NCBI GenBank assembly: GCA_003447785.1
Contig: DLYJ01000233.1
Coordinates: 1 to 19,841 of the forward strand
Length of the DNA stretch: 19,841 nt
Direction of reading: 5' to 3'
Source: Treponema sp.
GTDB taxonomy: Bacteria > Spirochaetota > Spirochaetia > Treponematales > Treponemataceae
Made by a program: the position numbers and the translations under genes. The notes under the pieces were generated by a model. It saw only the letters and a list, made by a program, of their open reading frames with translations, did no database searches and had not been told where the DNA came from. This document shows, one piece after another, positions 1 to 7,312 of this stretch. How positions within the stretch are numbered: position 1 is the first letter of the stretch; every line of letters begins with the position of its first letter.

Positions 1-719
1 TGTTCTGCAAGCCAGCCTTCCTGACGAGCAATAACAGTAGCGATACGAAGAGCGAAACATTTTTTTCCGAGGAGGGCGTTTCCACCGTATCCTGAACCGT
101 AAGACCATACGAGGTGTTCTTCCGGGAACTGTGAAATGTATTTGTGTTCAACGTCAGCACATGGCCAGATTCCGTTGTCTTTTTCGCCGTTGTTGAGCGG
201 TTTACCAACTGAGTGGAGACATGGAACGAAGTTGTCATCGAGATACTGCCATACTTTTTCGCCGGCACGTGTCATGATGTCCATGTTCAATACAACGTAT
301 TCTGAGTCTGTAAGTTCAACGCCGTATTTAGCGATTGGTGAACCAAGTGGTCCCATACAGAATGGAATAACGTACATTGTGCGTCCGTGCATACATCCCT
401 TGTAAAGACCTTTCATTGTTGCTTTGAGTTCAACAGGGTCGATCCAGTGGTTTGTTGGACCTGCATCTTCTTCTTTTACTGATGAAATAAATGTACGTGA
501 TTCAACACGGGCTACATCACTTGGAAGTGAGCGGAACAAGAAACTGTTTGGTTTTTTAGCGAGTGGTGTTGCGAGACCTGCGTCAACACATTTCTGCATC
601 AACTTGTCATACTCTTTTGTAGAACCGTCGCATACTACAACATTGTCCGGTTCACACATCTTAACACATTCTTCAACCCAAGAACGAATCTTTGAGTTTT
701 TGATTTCGTTAACTGTCAT
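1..719 (-). CDS. pckG: Phosphoenolpyruvate carboxykinase (GTP), N-terminal part, cut by window start
   Basis: The enzyme interconverts oxaloacetate plus GTP and phosphoenolpyruvate plus CO2 plus GDP in the cytoplasm. In fermentative anaerobes it often runs toward oxaloacetate for succinate production. The minus strand reads openly from an ATG at 717-719 for 239 residues to the window edge, about 40 percent of the usual length near 600. GTP-type PEPCK hallmarks are visible: GRTMYVIPF at residues 112-120 followed by CMGPLGSP, and [18 protein letters not shown] at 210-227. The kinase P-loop would lie just beyond the edge. The start has an AAGGAG ribosome site (complement of 726-731), and a near-consensus promoter lies upstream. 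Codon choice is more uniform than in its neighbours, which fits high expression. The ATP-type family (PckA) lacks these motifs, so I am confident of the GTP type. Confidence 0.96.
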   Translation of the reverse strand, partial: MTVNEIKNSKIRSWVEECVKMCEPDNVVVCDGSTKEYDKLMQKCVDAGLATPLAKKPNSFLFRSLPSDVARVESRTFISSVKEEDAGPTNHWIDPVELKATMKGLYKGCMHGRTMYVIPFCMGPLGSPIAKYGVELTDSEYVVLNMDIMTRAGEKVWQYLDDNFVPCLHSVGKPLNNGEKDNGIWPCADVEHKYISQFPEEHLVWSYGSGYGGNALLGKKCFALRIATVIARQEGWLAE

Positions 720-751
720 TAGAAGCTCCTTATAAGAAAACTATTGCGCCC

Positions 752-780
752 ATTATAGTGTTTTTTGGCCTTATATTCAA
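752..780 (-). promoter_or_regulatory. Promoter of pckG
   Basis: On the minus strand TTGAAT (775-780) and TATAAT (752-757) are separated by exactly 17 bases. Transcription would begin near 745 and give a leader of about 26 bases that carries the AAGGAG ribosome site. This is a strong housekeeping-type sigma70 promoter. Confidence 0.75.
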
Positions 781-835
781 TCAGATACACTATAAAATGT
801 GTACTTATCTGAGTAATCTGCGCACGGTGAGTTTC

Positions 836-864
836 TCGACAGAATACGGAAAAAATGGTATTTT
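836..864 (+). promoter_or_regulatory. Promoter of the SLC13/ArsB-type transporter gene
   Basis: TCGACA (836-841) and TATTTT (859-864) are spaced by 17 bases, and the -10 is preceded by TGG, giving an extended -10. The start would fall near 871, leaving a leader of about 22 bases that includes AGGGG at 882-886. The -10 hexamer itself matches only 4 of 6 consensus bases. Confidence 0.5.
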
Positions 865-892
865 CTTTACAGAATAATTATAGGGGAAAATA

Positions 893-2275
893 ATGGATTC
901 AATTTTAAAATGGGTCGTACTGGCAGCTGCCGTTATAATGTACGTCCTCGTAATTGCATTTCAGGAAAAAAAAGTCTGGTTTACAAGTATTGCGGCTGTA
1001 CTGACCATTACGCTTGCAATTATTTTTCCAGGAATCATATTTAAGGCTGACGGTGAAACAACCGGCAGACTTTTTGCTCTTTCACATTCCTTCGGAACCC
1101 TGATCAACTGGAACGTAATGATGATTTATGTGGGAGCAATGACTATCGCAGCCCTGTTCCTGTATTCAAAAGTACCTGCAAAAATCGCAGATGCCCTAGT
1201 CTCGATTGCTCCTTCTACAGGTGTTGCAATGGTATTCATCCTTGCCATGACAGGTATCATTTCGATTTTCGTAGAAAACGTTGCCACAGTTCTTGTAATG
1301 GCTCCAATCGCCCTTTCGCTGTGTAAAAAGTTAAAGATGAACCCCACAATGTTCATGATTGGCCTTGCCGTTATGTCCAACCTTGAAGGAACCGCAACCC
1401 TCGTCGGTGACCCTCCAAGCATGATTTTTGCCGCAGAAGCAGGTTACAACTTTAACGACTTTTTTGTTCACGACGGACGCCTTTCAATCTTCTTTATCAT
1501 TCAGGCAGGGCTTCTTACAGGCTGTGTTTTCTTCTACACAATGTTTGCAAAATACAGGGATAAGACTGAAGTAGAAACTGAACCTGTAATTTCTTCATTT
1601 CCTGCAGTCCTCATGCTTCTGATGATTTTTGGTCTCGCAGCACTTTCATTCGTTTCTCCAGCCCTGGAAAAAGTTCTTCCGGCAGCAGTGATGAAAATGT
1701 CTTCCGGCGGATTTGTAATGATTCTGGCAGTGTGCGGCATTCTGTGGTATCTATTGAATCAGAAAAAGTCCGGCTTAGAAACATGGGAACTTATAAAAGG
1801 CCTGGATTGGGAAACAATCTTCTTCCTCTGCGGAATCTTTGTTATGGTTGGAGCAATTGCCGGTGTGGGACTCCTGGATGATTTTGCCGCATTCCTCGTA
1901 ACAAAAACCGGCGGAAGCGAGTTTATCGGTTTTATCGTAATTCTCGTTGTTTCTATTGTAATTTCAGGCTTTGTTGACAACGTACCGTATATTATGGTTA
2001 TGCTTCCTGTTGCAAAAAAAATGGCACTTGGTCTTGGCCTTGTAGATCCTGTAACCGGTGTGGGCGCTGAACTTTTAATGTTTGCCCTCCTGGTAGGAAG
2101 CTGTCTTGGCGGTAACCTGACTCCATTTGGAGCAAGTGCAAACGTTGTTGCTATGGGTATTGTTAAACGTGAAGGCTATCCGATGAATTTTGGCAAGTGG
2201 CTTAAAGTTGGCGGTACATTTACAATTCTTACGACTGCTGCAAGTGCAGTTGTTCTCTGGCTTATCTGGGCTTAG
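893..2275 (+). CDS. ArsB/NhaD/SLC13-type ion transporter
   Basis: This is a 460-residue, strongly hydrophobic inner-membrane protein of the ion transporter superfamily that contains ArsB, NhaD, CitMHS and the SLC13 carriers. It has roughly 10-12 membrane segments. Two internal-repeat signature loops are visible: EGTATLVGDPPSMI at residues 165-178 and GGNLTPFGASANVV near residues 404-417. These resemble the re-entrant loops of the ArsB/P-protein family. FVDNVPYIMVMLP near residues 360-375 is a further conserved segment. The start is the ATG after AGGGG with 6 bases between. The substrate cannot be read from sequence: Na+/H+ exchange, a dicarboxylate or an oxyanion are all possible. No ArsR or ArsA gene is nearby, so arsenite export is not favoured. 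It is divergent from pckG, which makes a C4-dicarboxylate link attractive but unproven. Confidence 0.85.
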   Translation: MDSILKWVVLAAAVIMYVLVIAFQEKKVWFTSIAAVLTITLAIIFPGIIFKADGETTGRLFALSHSFGTLINWNVMMIYVGAMTIAALFLYSKVPAKIADALVSIAPSTGVAMVFILAMTGIISIFVENVATVLVMAPIALSLCKKLKMNPTMFMIGLAVMSNLEGTATLVGDPPSMIFAAEAGYNFNDFFVHDGRLSIFFIIQAGLLTGCVFFYTMFAKYRDKTEVETEPVISSFPAVLMLLMIFGLAALSFVSPALEKVLPAAVMKMSSGGFVMILAVCGILWYLLNQKKSGLETWELIKGLDWETIFFLCGIFVMVGAIAGVGLLDDFAAFLVTKTGGSEFIGFIVILVVSIVISGFVDNVPYIMVMLPVAKKMALGLGLVDPVTGVGAELLMFALLVGSCLGGNLTPFGASANVVAMGIVKREGYPMNFGKWLKVGGTFTILTTAASAVVLWLIWA

Positions 2276-2667
2276 GCTTGAATATTGAGAAGTGTTCCGG
2301 GCTGCGGGTTTAATCCTGCAAGCCCGTAACCGCTTATATTTGCCTTATCAATTTCTTTCTGCAGCTGACCCTGATAATTTTGAATCAGACTGTCCAGTTC
2401 ACCCTGAGCAAAGGCGTCTTCGTTGTTTCCGTAGAGCGGCTGCTTAGGTTCATTTCTTAAACTGATCAACTGATTAATAAGCGAATTTAATATATGGATT
2501 TTGCTGACTGCAACTCCGCTCTGGTTGTCCGGTGCTGCAACGCCTGAAATGTGGTCAAACTGAGAGTAAATTACGGCAGAAGGACTTACAGGAACATATA
2601 ATTTTCCTGAACTTCCTGAGACAATTCCATTGTATGAGTATGCATTTAATGAAATAGAATCAACCAT
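2272..2667 (-). CDS. Conserved hypothetical protein, 131 residues
   Basis: I do not recognise a family. The protein has no signal peptide or membrane segment. Its N-terminal half is rich in Ser, Tyr, Val and Gly, residues about 45-65 look like a helix with many Ile and Leu, and a Gln-rich stretch follows near residues 80-105 (LDSLIQNYQGQLQKEIDKAN), possibly a short coiled coil. I chose the ATG at 2665-2667 because AGAGG lies 7 bases upstream. An in-frame TTG seven codons earlier has no better ribosome site. It is the last gene of the minus-strand unit with the aminotransferase and the lipoprotein, 56 bases downstream of the latter. Its TAA (2272-2274) overlaps the stop of the convergent transporter gene (2273-2275). 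Function unknown. Confidence 0.7.
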   Translation of the reverse strand: MVDSISLNAYSYNGIVSGSSGKLYVPVSPSAVIYSQFDHISGVAAPDNQSGVAVSKIHILNSLINQLISLRNEPKQPLYGNNEDAFAQGELDSLIQNYQGQLQKEIDKANISGYGLAGLNPQPGTLLNIQA

Positions 2668-2723
2668 AATTACGCCTCTATACTTCAAATATCGGCGCCG
2701 GGTTGAGAAAGTTTAGTTTTACC

Positions 2724-3995
2724 TTAGTCGAACTGCTTTTCCCAGGCAGAAAGAAGCTGTGTAATGCTTTCTGTCTGTTTTTCCTGGTTTGTGTTTCCCG
2801 CAGAAATAAGATACGGGTAAACTACGCGCTCCTTAAGGCTTACCCAGCGGGAAGGAAATGCGTAAGGGGCCGCAAGGGATTTTTCTGAAGGCAGGTTTCC
2901 TAAAAGCGTGTGGTAATAAGTCGGAAAGACGAGTTCGTTGACAGTGTGCAGTGACGAAAATCCGCCAGAAATCCCGAATGTCATGCTGGAAAGATCCATT
3001 TTCTTCGCACGTTCAAGCATGCGTTTCTGGTTTTCGGCCTGAAAGAACCATGCGATAAAATCTTCTGCTTCTTTAGGCTTGCGTGATTTTCTGTAAATTG
3101 CCATGGAAACCATATTGTCCTGAACCGGGATTTTGTCCCTTACGGTAATCCAGCGGAAAGCGAGGTTTTTAATCTGCTCTGAGCTGATTGCAAAAATGTC
3201 TTCGCTGGATGTGTAGGCAAACAGAGTGCGTTCTTCGGTTACCTGACGGTATTTTGGCGTGTACAGGTATTTGAACTGAAAGTCCTGTTCGCTGGTTGTG
3301 GAAGTGTTTGCGCTTTGTGTCCAGTCCTTGATGTATTCAACTGACTGCTGGAGTTTTGCCATATCTGTGGTAAATGAAGTTCCTTTTTCCTTAAAGCACT
3401 GGCCAAAATTTTTTGTAACGAGGTAGAGGAACTCATTGTCCCATGAAGGTCCAAAGCCCATTTTTACATAAAAGTCGTCTTTGTTTTTTGCGTTGAACTG
3501 TGCGGCCGTCGTTTTTAATTCATCCAGAGAAATTGAATAGTTTTTTGGAAGAAGGTATTCGTTTTTTACTGAAAAAATTACAAGGGGCATGTTAAAACTT
3601 ACGGGAAAAAGAAACTGTTTGCCCGAAGCCTTGCCCCATTCAAGAAGGGGCCTGTAAATTGTGTCTGCCCTTACGGTGTCTTCGCTTAAAAGTCCGTCCA
3701 GGGGGCGGAAATTCTTTTTGATTCTTTTGTTTTTGAGGAATGAACCCACAACCAGGTCAGGTTTTTCTTCGTCTTTTGCAGGCGGAAGGGAGTTTGCAAG
3801 ATTCGGCTTGTAAACTACGATTGCCTTTGATTTTGGATTTAATGAATTGTAAAGTTCTGAGTATGAGACAAATTCCGGGCGGTCGGTCCAGATTGTAAAG
3901 GTGTCTGTGTTTGTTGAATTATTATTGCATGAAGAAAAAAGGCCCAGGATTAAAAATACCGGCGCGATTAAGCGTAAAAAAGTTTTTTTGCTCAT
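2724..3995 (-). CDS. Extracellular solute-binding lipoprotein (ABC-transporter type), orphan
   Basis: A 423-residue protein with a lipoprotein signal peptide: a KK-R charged N-terminus, a hydrophobic core at residues 9-20 and the lipobox LFSSC with the lipidated Cys at 23. A short Asn/Ser/Thr-rich linker follows. The mature part resembles family 1 solute-binding proteins: FTIWTDRPEFVSYSELYN early on, a P-D-L-V-V-G motif in the first lobe, and a C-terminal region like those that close over sugars or oligosaccharides. It probably sits on the outer face of the inner membrane. No permease or ATPase gene adjoins it, so its transporter partner lies elsewhere or it has another role. It starts 16 bases after the aminotransferase stop with no clear ribosome site, suggesting translational coupling. 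Ligand unknown. Confidence 0.8.
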   Translation of the reverse strand: MSKKTFLRLIAPVFLILGLFSSCNNNSTNTDTFTIWTDRPEFVSYSELYNSLNPKSKAIVVYKPNLANSLPPAKDEEKPDLVVGSFLKNKRIKKNFRPLDGLLSEDTVRADTIYRPLLEWGKASGKQFLFPVSFNMPLVIFSVKNEYLLPKNYSISLDELKTTAAQFNAKNKDDFYVKMGFGPSWDNEFLYLVTKNFGQCFKEKGTSFTTDMAKLQQSVEYIKDWTQSANTSTTSEQDFQFKYLYTPKYRQVTEERTLFAYTSSEDIFAISSEQIKNLAFRWITVRDKIPVQDNMVSMAIYRKSRKPKEAEDFIAWFFQAENQKRMLERAKKMDLSSMTFGISGGFSSLHTVNELVFPTYYHTLLGNLPSEKSLAAPYAFPSRWVSLKERVVYPYLISAGNTNQEKQTESITQLLSAWEKQFD

Positions 3996-4011
3996 GAGCT
4001 AATTATAACTT

Positions 4012-5298
4012 CTACATTCGTTCGGCGCAATCGTAAATTGCCGAATAAACCTGTTCGATCAGAGATTCTTCTACCGAGCTGAATGCAACGCGGAGTGTGT
4101 TTTCATCGATTGAAATTGTTCCAATCTGTTTTTCCTGAAGAATTTTCTGGCGGAGTTCTTCTGCATTGATTCCCTTTGTCTTAAAGCTCATAAAGTAGCC
4201 TGAGTTAAAAGGAAGCGGTTCAAGTTTTGAACATGTGTGCGAAGAAATGAACTTTCTTACTGCCTTGTAGCGTTTTTCCAGAACTTCACGGAAGATTTTT
4301 TTCTGCAGGTCCAGGGCCGGATCAGCAAAAGCGCGGAGAGCAAGGCTCTGGCTTGGTGTTGAAGAACAGCTTACTGATGAGCGGATAAGTCCCATGAGTT
4401 TCTTTTCGAGGGCAGTGTAGTGGTCGGCTGTAAGGCCTTTGCCGCCGAATGTGAGGAATCCGCAGCGGAATCCCCATACAAAGTCTTCTTTTGTCGGACC
4501 GTCGATTTTTACTGCAAGAACATTTTCGTGCAGATCGGCAAATTCGGCAAAGAGTGACTGCGGGTAGATGTCATTTTCGTAGTTCAATCCAAAGTATGCG
4601 TCGTCATCAAGAACGAGAACTTTTACGCCCTTGTCTGCAACGTCGCGGATGATTTTTACAATCTGTGCGGCTTCGGCGTTTGTCGGGCTGTAACCGCTTG
4701 GGTTCTGAGGAAAGTTCAGCAGAATGCGTACTGAACCTGATTCTGCTTCTTTTTCTACTGCAGCCTTGAATGACTTGAGGTCAAATCCGCCGTCAGCAAA
4801 CAGGTTGAATGTATGGAGCTGCGAATTGCGTCTTGTTTCTACAACAAGAGCGTAGTTGTCCCATGAAGGATCTGCCGTAAGAAGGGGTTTATTTTCGTCC
4901 AAGAAAAGGTCAGACAGATATGAAATACCTGCTGTAAGTCCCGGTACTACAACCGGAAGAGAAGTTGTTTTACCCTTGAGTCCCGGATTTTTTCTGTAAA
5001 TGAGGTCTTTCCATAAAGCACGGAGGTCAGGATTGCCGGCTGTGGGAGCGTAAGCTACGAGTTCTGCGGCCGACAGTGTGGGAGCGTATTTGTGAATTGC
5101 TTCGAGAATTGCAGGTTTGCCGTCGATGATGGTTGTACCGATGGTGGCATTTGCAACTTTACCAAATTTTTTAGCTTCGCCGCCCTGGCTGATAATTCCG
5201 CGGGGGAAGAAAATACGAGTTCCTAAATCCGACAATAAATCTCCCGGTGTTGTTCCGTGGAGTGTTTTATTCAATTCTTGTGCTAAAGGGTTTAACAT
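4012..5298 (-). CDS. PLP-dependent class I/II aminotransferase
   Basis: A 428-residue cytoplasmic fold-type I PLP enzyme that transfers amino groups between an amino acid and a 2-oxo acid. Visible motifs, in order: YAPTAGNPDLR near residues 83-93; NFPQNPSG at 195-202, the counterpart of NPxNPTG with the PLP-contacting Asn; DDDAYFG at 231-237 with the ring-stacking Asp and Tyr; DGPTK with the likely Schiff-base Lys270; WGFRCGF with Arg278; and LRVAF with the substrate-carboxylate Arg403. The substrate is not readable, though an aromatic or broad-range enzyme is plausible. I chose the ATG at 5296-5298: a promoter -10 ends 8 bases upstream, so a longer GTG reading (5326-5328) would sit inside the promoter. 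No ribosome site is present, consistent with a leaderless message. First gene of the minus-strand unit. Confidence 0.9.
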   Translation of the reverse strand: MLNPLAQELNKTLHGTTPGDLLSDLGTRIFFPRGIISQGGEAKKFGKVANATIGTTIIDGKPAILEAIHKYAPTLSAAELVAYAPTAGNPDLRALWKDLIYRKNPGLKGKTTSLPVVVPGLTAGISYLSDLFLDENKPLLTADPSWDNYALVVETRRNSQLHTFNLFADGGFDLKSFKAAVEKEAESGSVRILLNFPQNPSGYSPTNAEAAQIVKIIRDVADKGVKVLVLDDDAYFGLNYENDIYPQSLFAEFADLHENVLAVKIDGPTKEDFVWGFRCGFLTFGGKGLTADHYTALEKKLMGLIRSSVSCSSTPSQSLALRAFADPALDLQKKIFREVLEKRYKAVRKFISSHTCSKLEPLPFNSGYFMSFKTKGINAEELRQKILQEKQIGTISIDENTLRVAFSSVEESLIEQVYSAIYDCAERM

Positions 5299-5306
5299 GG
5301 TAAAGT

Positions 5307-5335
5307 ATATTATCGCTATTTTATGCACTAGTCAA
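5307..5335 (-). promoter_or_regulatory. Promoter of the aminotransferase unit, leaderless geometry
   Basis: On the minus strand TTGACT (5330-5335), a 17-base spacer and TAATAT (5307-5312) are followed by 8 bases and then the ATG. Transcription should begin 0-3 bases before the start codon. There is no Shine-Dalgarno sequence in those 8 bases. Confidence 0.75.
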
Positions 5336-5346
5336 TGATAGAAATG

Positions 5347-5373
5347 TATAATTATGCAATTTTTATGCATAAT
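5347..5373 (+). promoter_or_regulatory. Candidate moxR-bat promoter with overlapping palindromic operator
   Basis: A perfect TATAAT occurs at 5347-5352, but no good -35 lies 16-18 bases upstream. Overlapping it is an inverted repeat with 7-base arms, ATTATGC (5351-5357) and GCATAAT (5367-5373), separated by 9 bases and covering the expected start near 5359. The arms would place a dimeric regulator across the -10 and +1. A weaker alternative -10 (TAATAT, 5378-5383) lies downstream. The moxR ribosome site is GAGG at 5385-5388. Confidence 0.45.
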
Positions 5374-5396
5374 CGGTTAATATTGAGGCACAACTA

Positions 5397-6398
5397 ATGG
5401 AAAAAAATTCTGATTTAAATAACGTAACTCCTGAAGATTTTGATAACTGCAAAAAGATTATCGATTCAGTCAGAAAAGAAGCCGCAAAACGCCTTGTGGG
5501 CCAGACTGAAGTAATCGACGGGATTCTGACTGCAATTGTCTGCGGTGGTCACATTCTTCTTGAGGGCGTTCCGGGACTTGCAAAAACGCTTGCCGTAAAA
5601 ACCTTTGCCGATATTTCGGGCATCGATTTTAAACGAATTCAATTTACACCTGACCTTCTGCCTGCCGATGTCAGCGGAACTTTAATTTACGAACAGACAA
5701 GCGGTAAATTTTCCGTAAGAAAGGGACCTGTTTTTACTAACCTTGTGCTTGCGGACGAAATCAACCGTGCCCCTGCAAAGGTTCAGTCGGCTCTGCTTGA
5801 AGCAATGGCCGAAAAGCAGGTAACAATCGGCGAAGAAACCTATCCTCTTCCTGACCCATTCCTCGTTCTTGCAACCCAGAACCCGATTGAACAGGAAGGA
5901 ACCTACAACCTGCCTGAAGCCGAACTTGACCGCTTTCTGCTCAAGGTGATGGTTCCGTATCCCACAGCCCAGGAAGAAATTCAAATCGTAAAAACCTGCG
6001 GTAAGGCAGATCAGGTTGCCGTAAAAAAGATTCTTACAAAGGAAAAAATAAAGGACCTGCAGCGTATTCTTGACAGCGTTACCTGTGACGACAGCATTGT
6101 TGAATACATTGTTTCCATTGTTTCAGTAACAAGAACCATCACTGCAACTTCAAAAAAGAATGATATTTCAAAATACATTTCTTTTGGCGCTTCACCGCGT
6201 TCAGGAATTGCAATGCTCCAGTGCGCCAAAGCACACGCAATGTTCAACGGGCGTTCCTTTGTAACTCCTGAAGATGTAAATGCAGTTGCCCTGAGCGTTT
6301 TGCGTCACCGCCTTGTTCTTTCGTACGAAGCTGCCGCAGACGGTGTTACAGCCGATGACATTATCAGCCGCATTCTTTCTTTTGTTCCTGTTCCGTAA
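5397..6398 (+). CDS. moxR: MoxR-family AAA+ ATPase
   Basis: A 333-residue cytoplasmic AAA+ ATPase of the MoxR type (AAA_3), thought to act as a chaperone that matures VWA-domain proteins encoded beside it. Walker A is GVPGLAKT at residues 57-64, Walker B LVLADE at 116-121 continuing into INRAPAKVQSALLEAM, sensor 1 ATQNP at 159-163, and PEAELDRF with the arginine finger near 179. The C-terminal lid with SPRSG (GASPRSGIAM) is present, so the enzyme looks intact. It starts with an ATG 8 bases after GAGG. It is the first gene of the Bat-type operon, 20 bases ahead of the DUF58 gene, the usual order for these operons. Confidence 0.95.
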   Translation: MEKNSDLNNVTPEDFDNCKKIIDSVRKEAAKRLVGQTEVIDGILTAIVCGGHILLEGVPGLAKTLAVKTFADISGIDFKRIQFTPDLLPADVSGTLIYEQTSGKFSVRKGPVFTNLVLADEINRAPAKVQSALLEAMAEKQVTIGEETYPLPDPFLVLATQNPIEQEGTYNLPEAELDRFLLKVMVPYPTAQEEIQIVKTCGKADQVAVKKILTKEKIKDLQRILDSVTCDDSIVEYIVSIVSVTRTITATSKKNDISKYISFGASPRSGIAMLQCAKAHAMFNGRSFVTPEDVNAVALSVLRHRLVLSYEAAADGVTADDIISRILSFVPVP

Positions 6399-6418
6399 TT
6401 GCCTGGGACTTATTGAAT

Positions 6419-7312
6419 ATGCCTGAAATTTTAAGCGCCGACAAAACCGGACTTTTAAAGAAAGCTTCTCTTCTTACAATTTCTGCCTCAACTCTTGCTG
6501 AACAGATGCGAAACGGTAACTTCCGCTCACTTTACCGGGGCCAGGGAATTGAATTTGACAGTGTCCGCGAGTATTTGAACGGCGACAATGTAAGGGCAAT
6601 CGACTGGAACGTTACCGCCCGCATGGGAAAACCTTTTATCAAACAATACGAAGAAGACCGCGATTTGAACGTTTTTTTTGTTCTGGACCGCTCGGCCTCC
6701 ATGTTTCTCGGCTCTGACGGAAAAAGCCGCCTCGAATGCGCTTCTGAGGCCGCAGCCCTTCTTCTCCTTGCAGCCTCCATGAACGGCTCTTCTGTGGGTG
6801 CAGTTTTTTTTGACGGAAAAATCAGGTTTTCTGCGCCTCCGAAAAGTGGTCCCGAGCAGCAGATGCTGATTCTCTCGCACCTTGATGAACTTGAATCCAG
6901 TGTTGAAAACGGCTCGGTTTTACAGGGAGCACTTGCGGGAGCGACAAAACTTCTGAGAAAGAGATCACTTGTTTTTGTAATTTCTGACTTCCGTTCAGCG
7001 GGCTACCAGCAGAACCTTGCCCGCCTTGCCATAAAAAATGATGTTGTTGCAATCCGAATTACAGACCCGACTGACGCAAGTTTAAGTGAAATCGGTTCAC
7101 TTCTTTTTTCAGATGTTGAAAGTCCGCTCCAGATGAGGCTTCCCACACTTTCCAAAAAGTTTAAGCAGACATGGCTTGAAGAAAACCGCCGCCGCGTTGA
7201 CAAATGGAGCGAGCACTGCATCCGTCACGGAATCCATCCGCTCCAGCTGTCTACAACAGAAGACCCGGCCCTTGTTTTGAGCCGGTTCTTTTTGAGGAGG
7301 GCAAAGCGTTGA
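6419..7312 (+). CDS. DUF58 / VWA-like protein of the Bat operon
   Basis: A 297-residue protein of the DUF58 family, the constant partner of MoxR. The signature region runs from YRGQGIEFDSVREY at residues 39-52 to VRAIDWNVTARMGKPF at 58-73, with IKQYEEDRDLNVFFVLDRSASM following. D90-R-S-A-S94 is a MIDAS-like metal site as in von Willebrand factor A domains. No membrane segment is evident, so it is probably cytoplasmic or peripheral, bridging MoxR to the membrane VWA proteins. I chose the ATG at 6419, with GGGA 10 bases upstream. An in-frame TTG at 6413 is closer to that site and remains possible. The stop TGA (7310-7312) overlaps the TTG start of the next gene. Confidence 0.9.
   Translation: MPEILSADKTGLLKKASLLTISASTLAEQMRNGNFRSLYRGQGIEFDSVREYLNGDNVRAIDWNVTARMGKPFIKQYEEDRDLNVFFVLDRSASMFLGSDGKSRLECASEAAALLLLAASMNGSSVGAVFFDGKIRFSAPPKSGPEQQMLILSHLDELESSVENGSVLQGALAGATKLLRKRSLVFVISDFRSAGYQQNLARLAIKNDVVAIRITDPTDASLSEIGSLLFSDVESPLQMRLPTLSKKFKQTWLEENRRRVDKWSEHCIRHGIHPLQLSTTEDPALVLSRFFLRRAKR

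Noticed and set aside
136..735. Two plus-strand open frames (136-405 and 424-735)
   Set aside because: They are antisense shadows of pckG, which reads on the minus strand through the whole region with clear family motifs.
2693..2700. Palindrome CGGCGCCG between the lipoprotein and hypothetical genes
   Set aside because: Only 8 bases, no T-run and no loop, so not a terminator; too short to call an operator.
5326..5328. GTG start for a 438-residue aminotransferase
   Set aside because: It falls inside the spacer of the promoter, so it would not be transcribed; ATG at 5298 fits.
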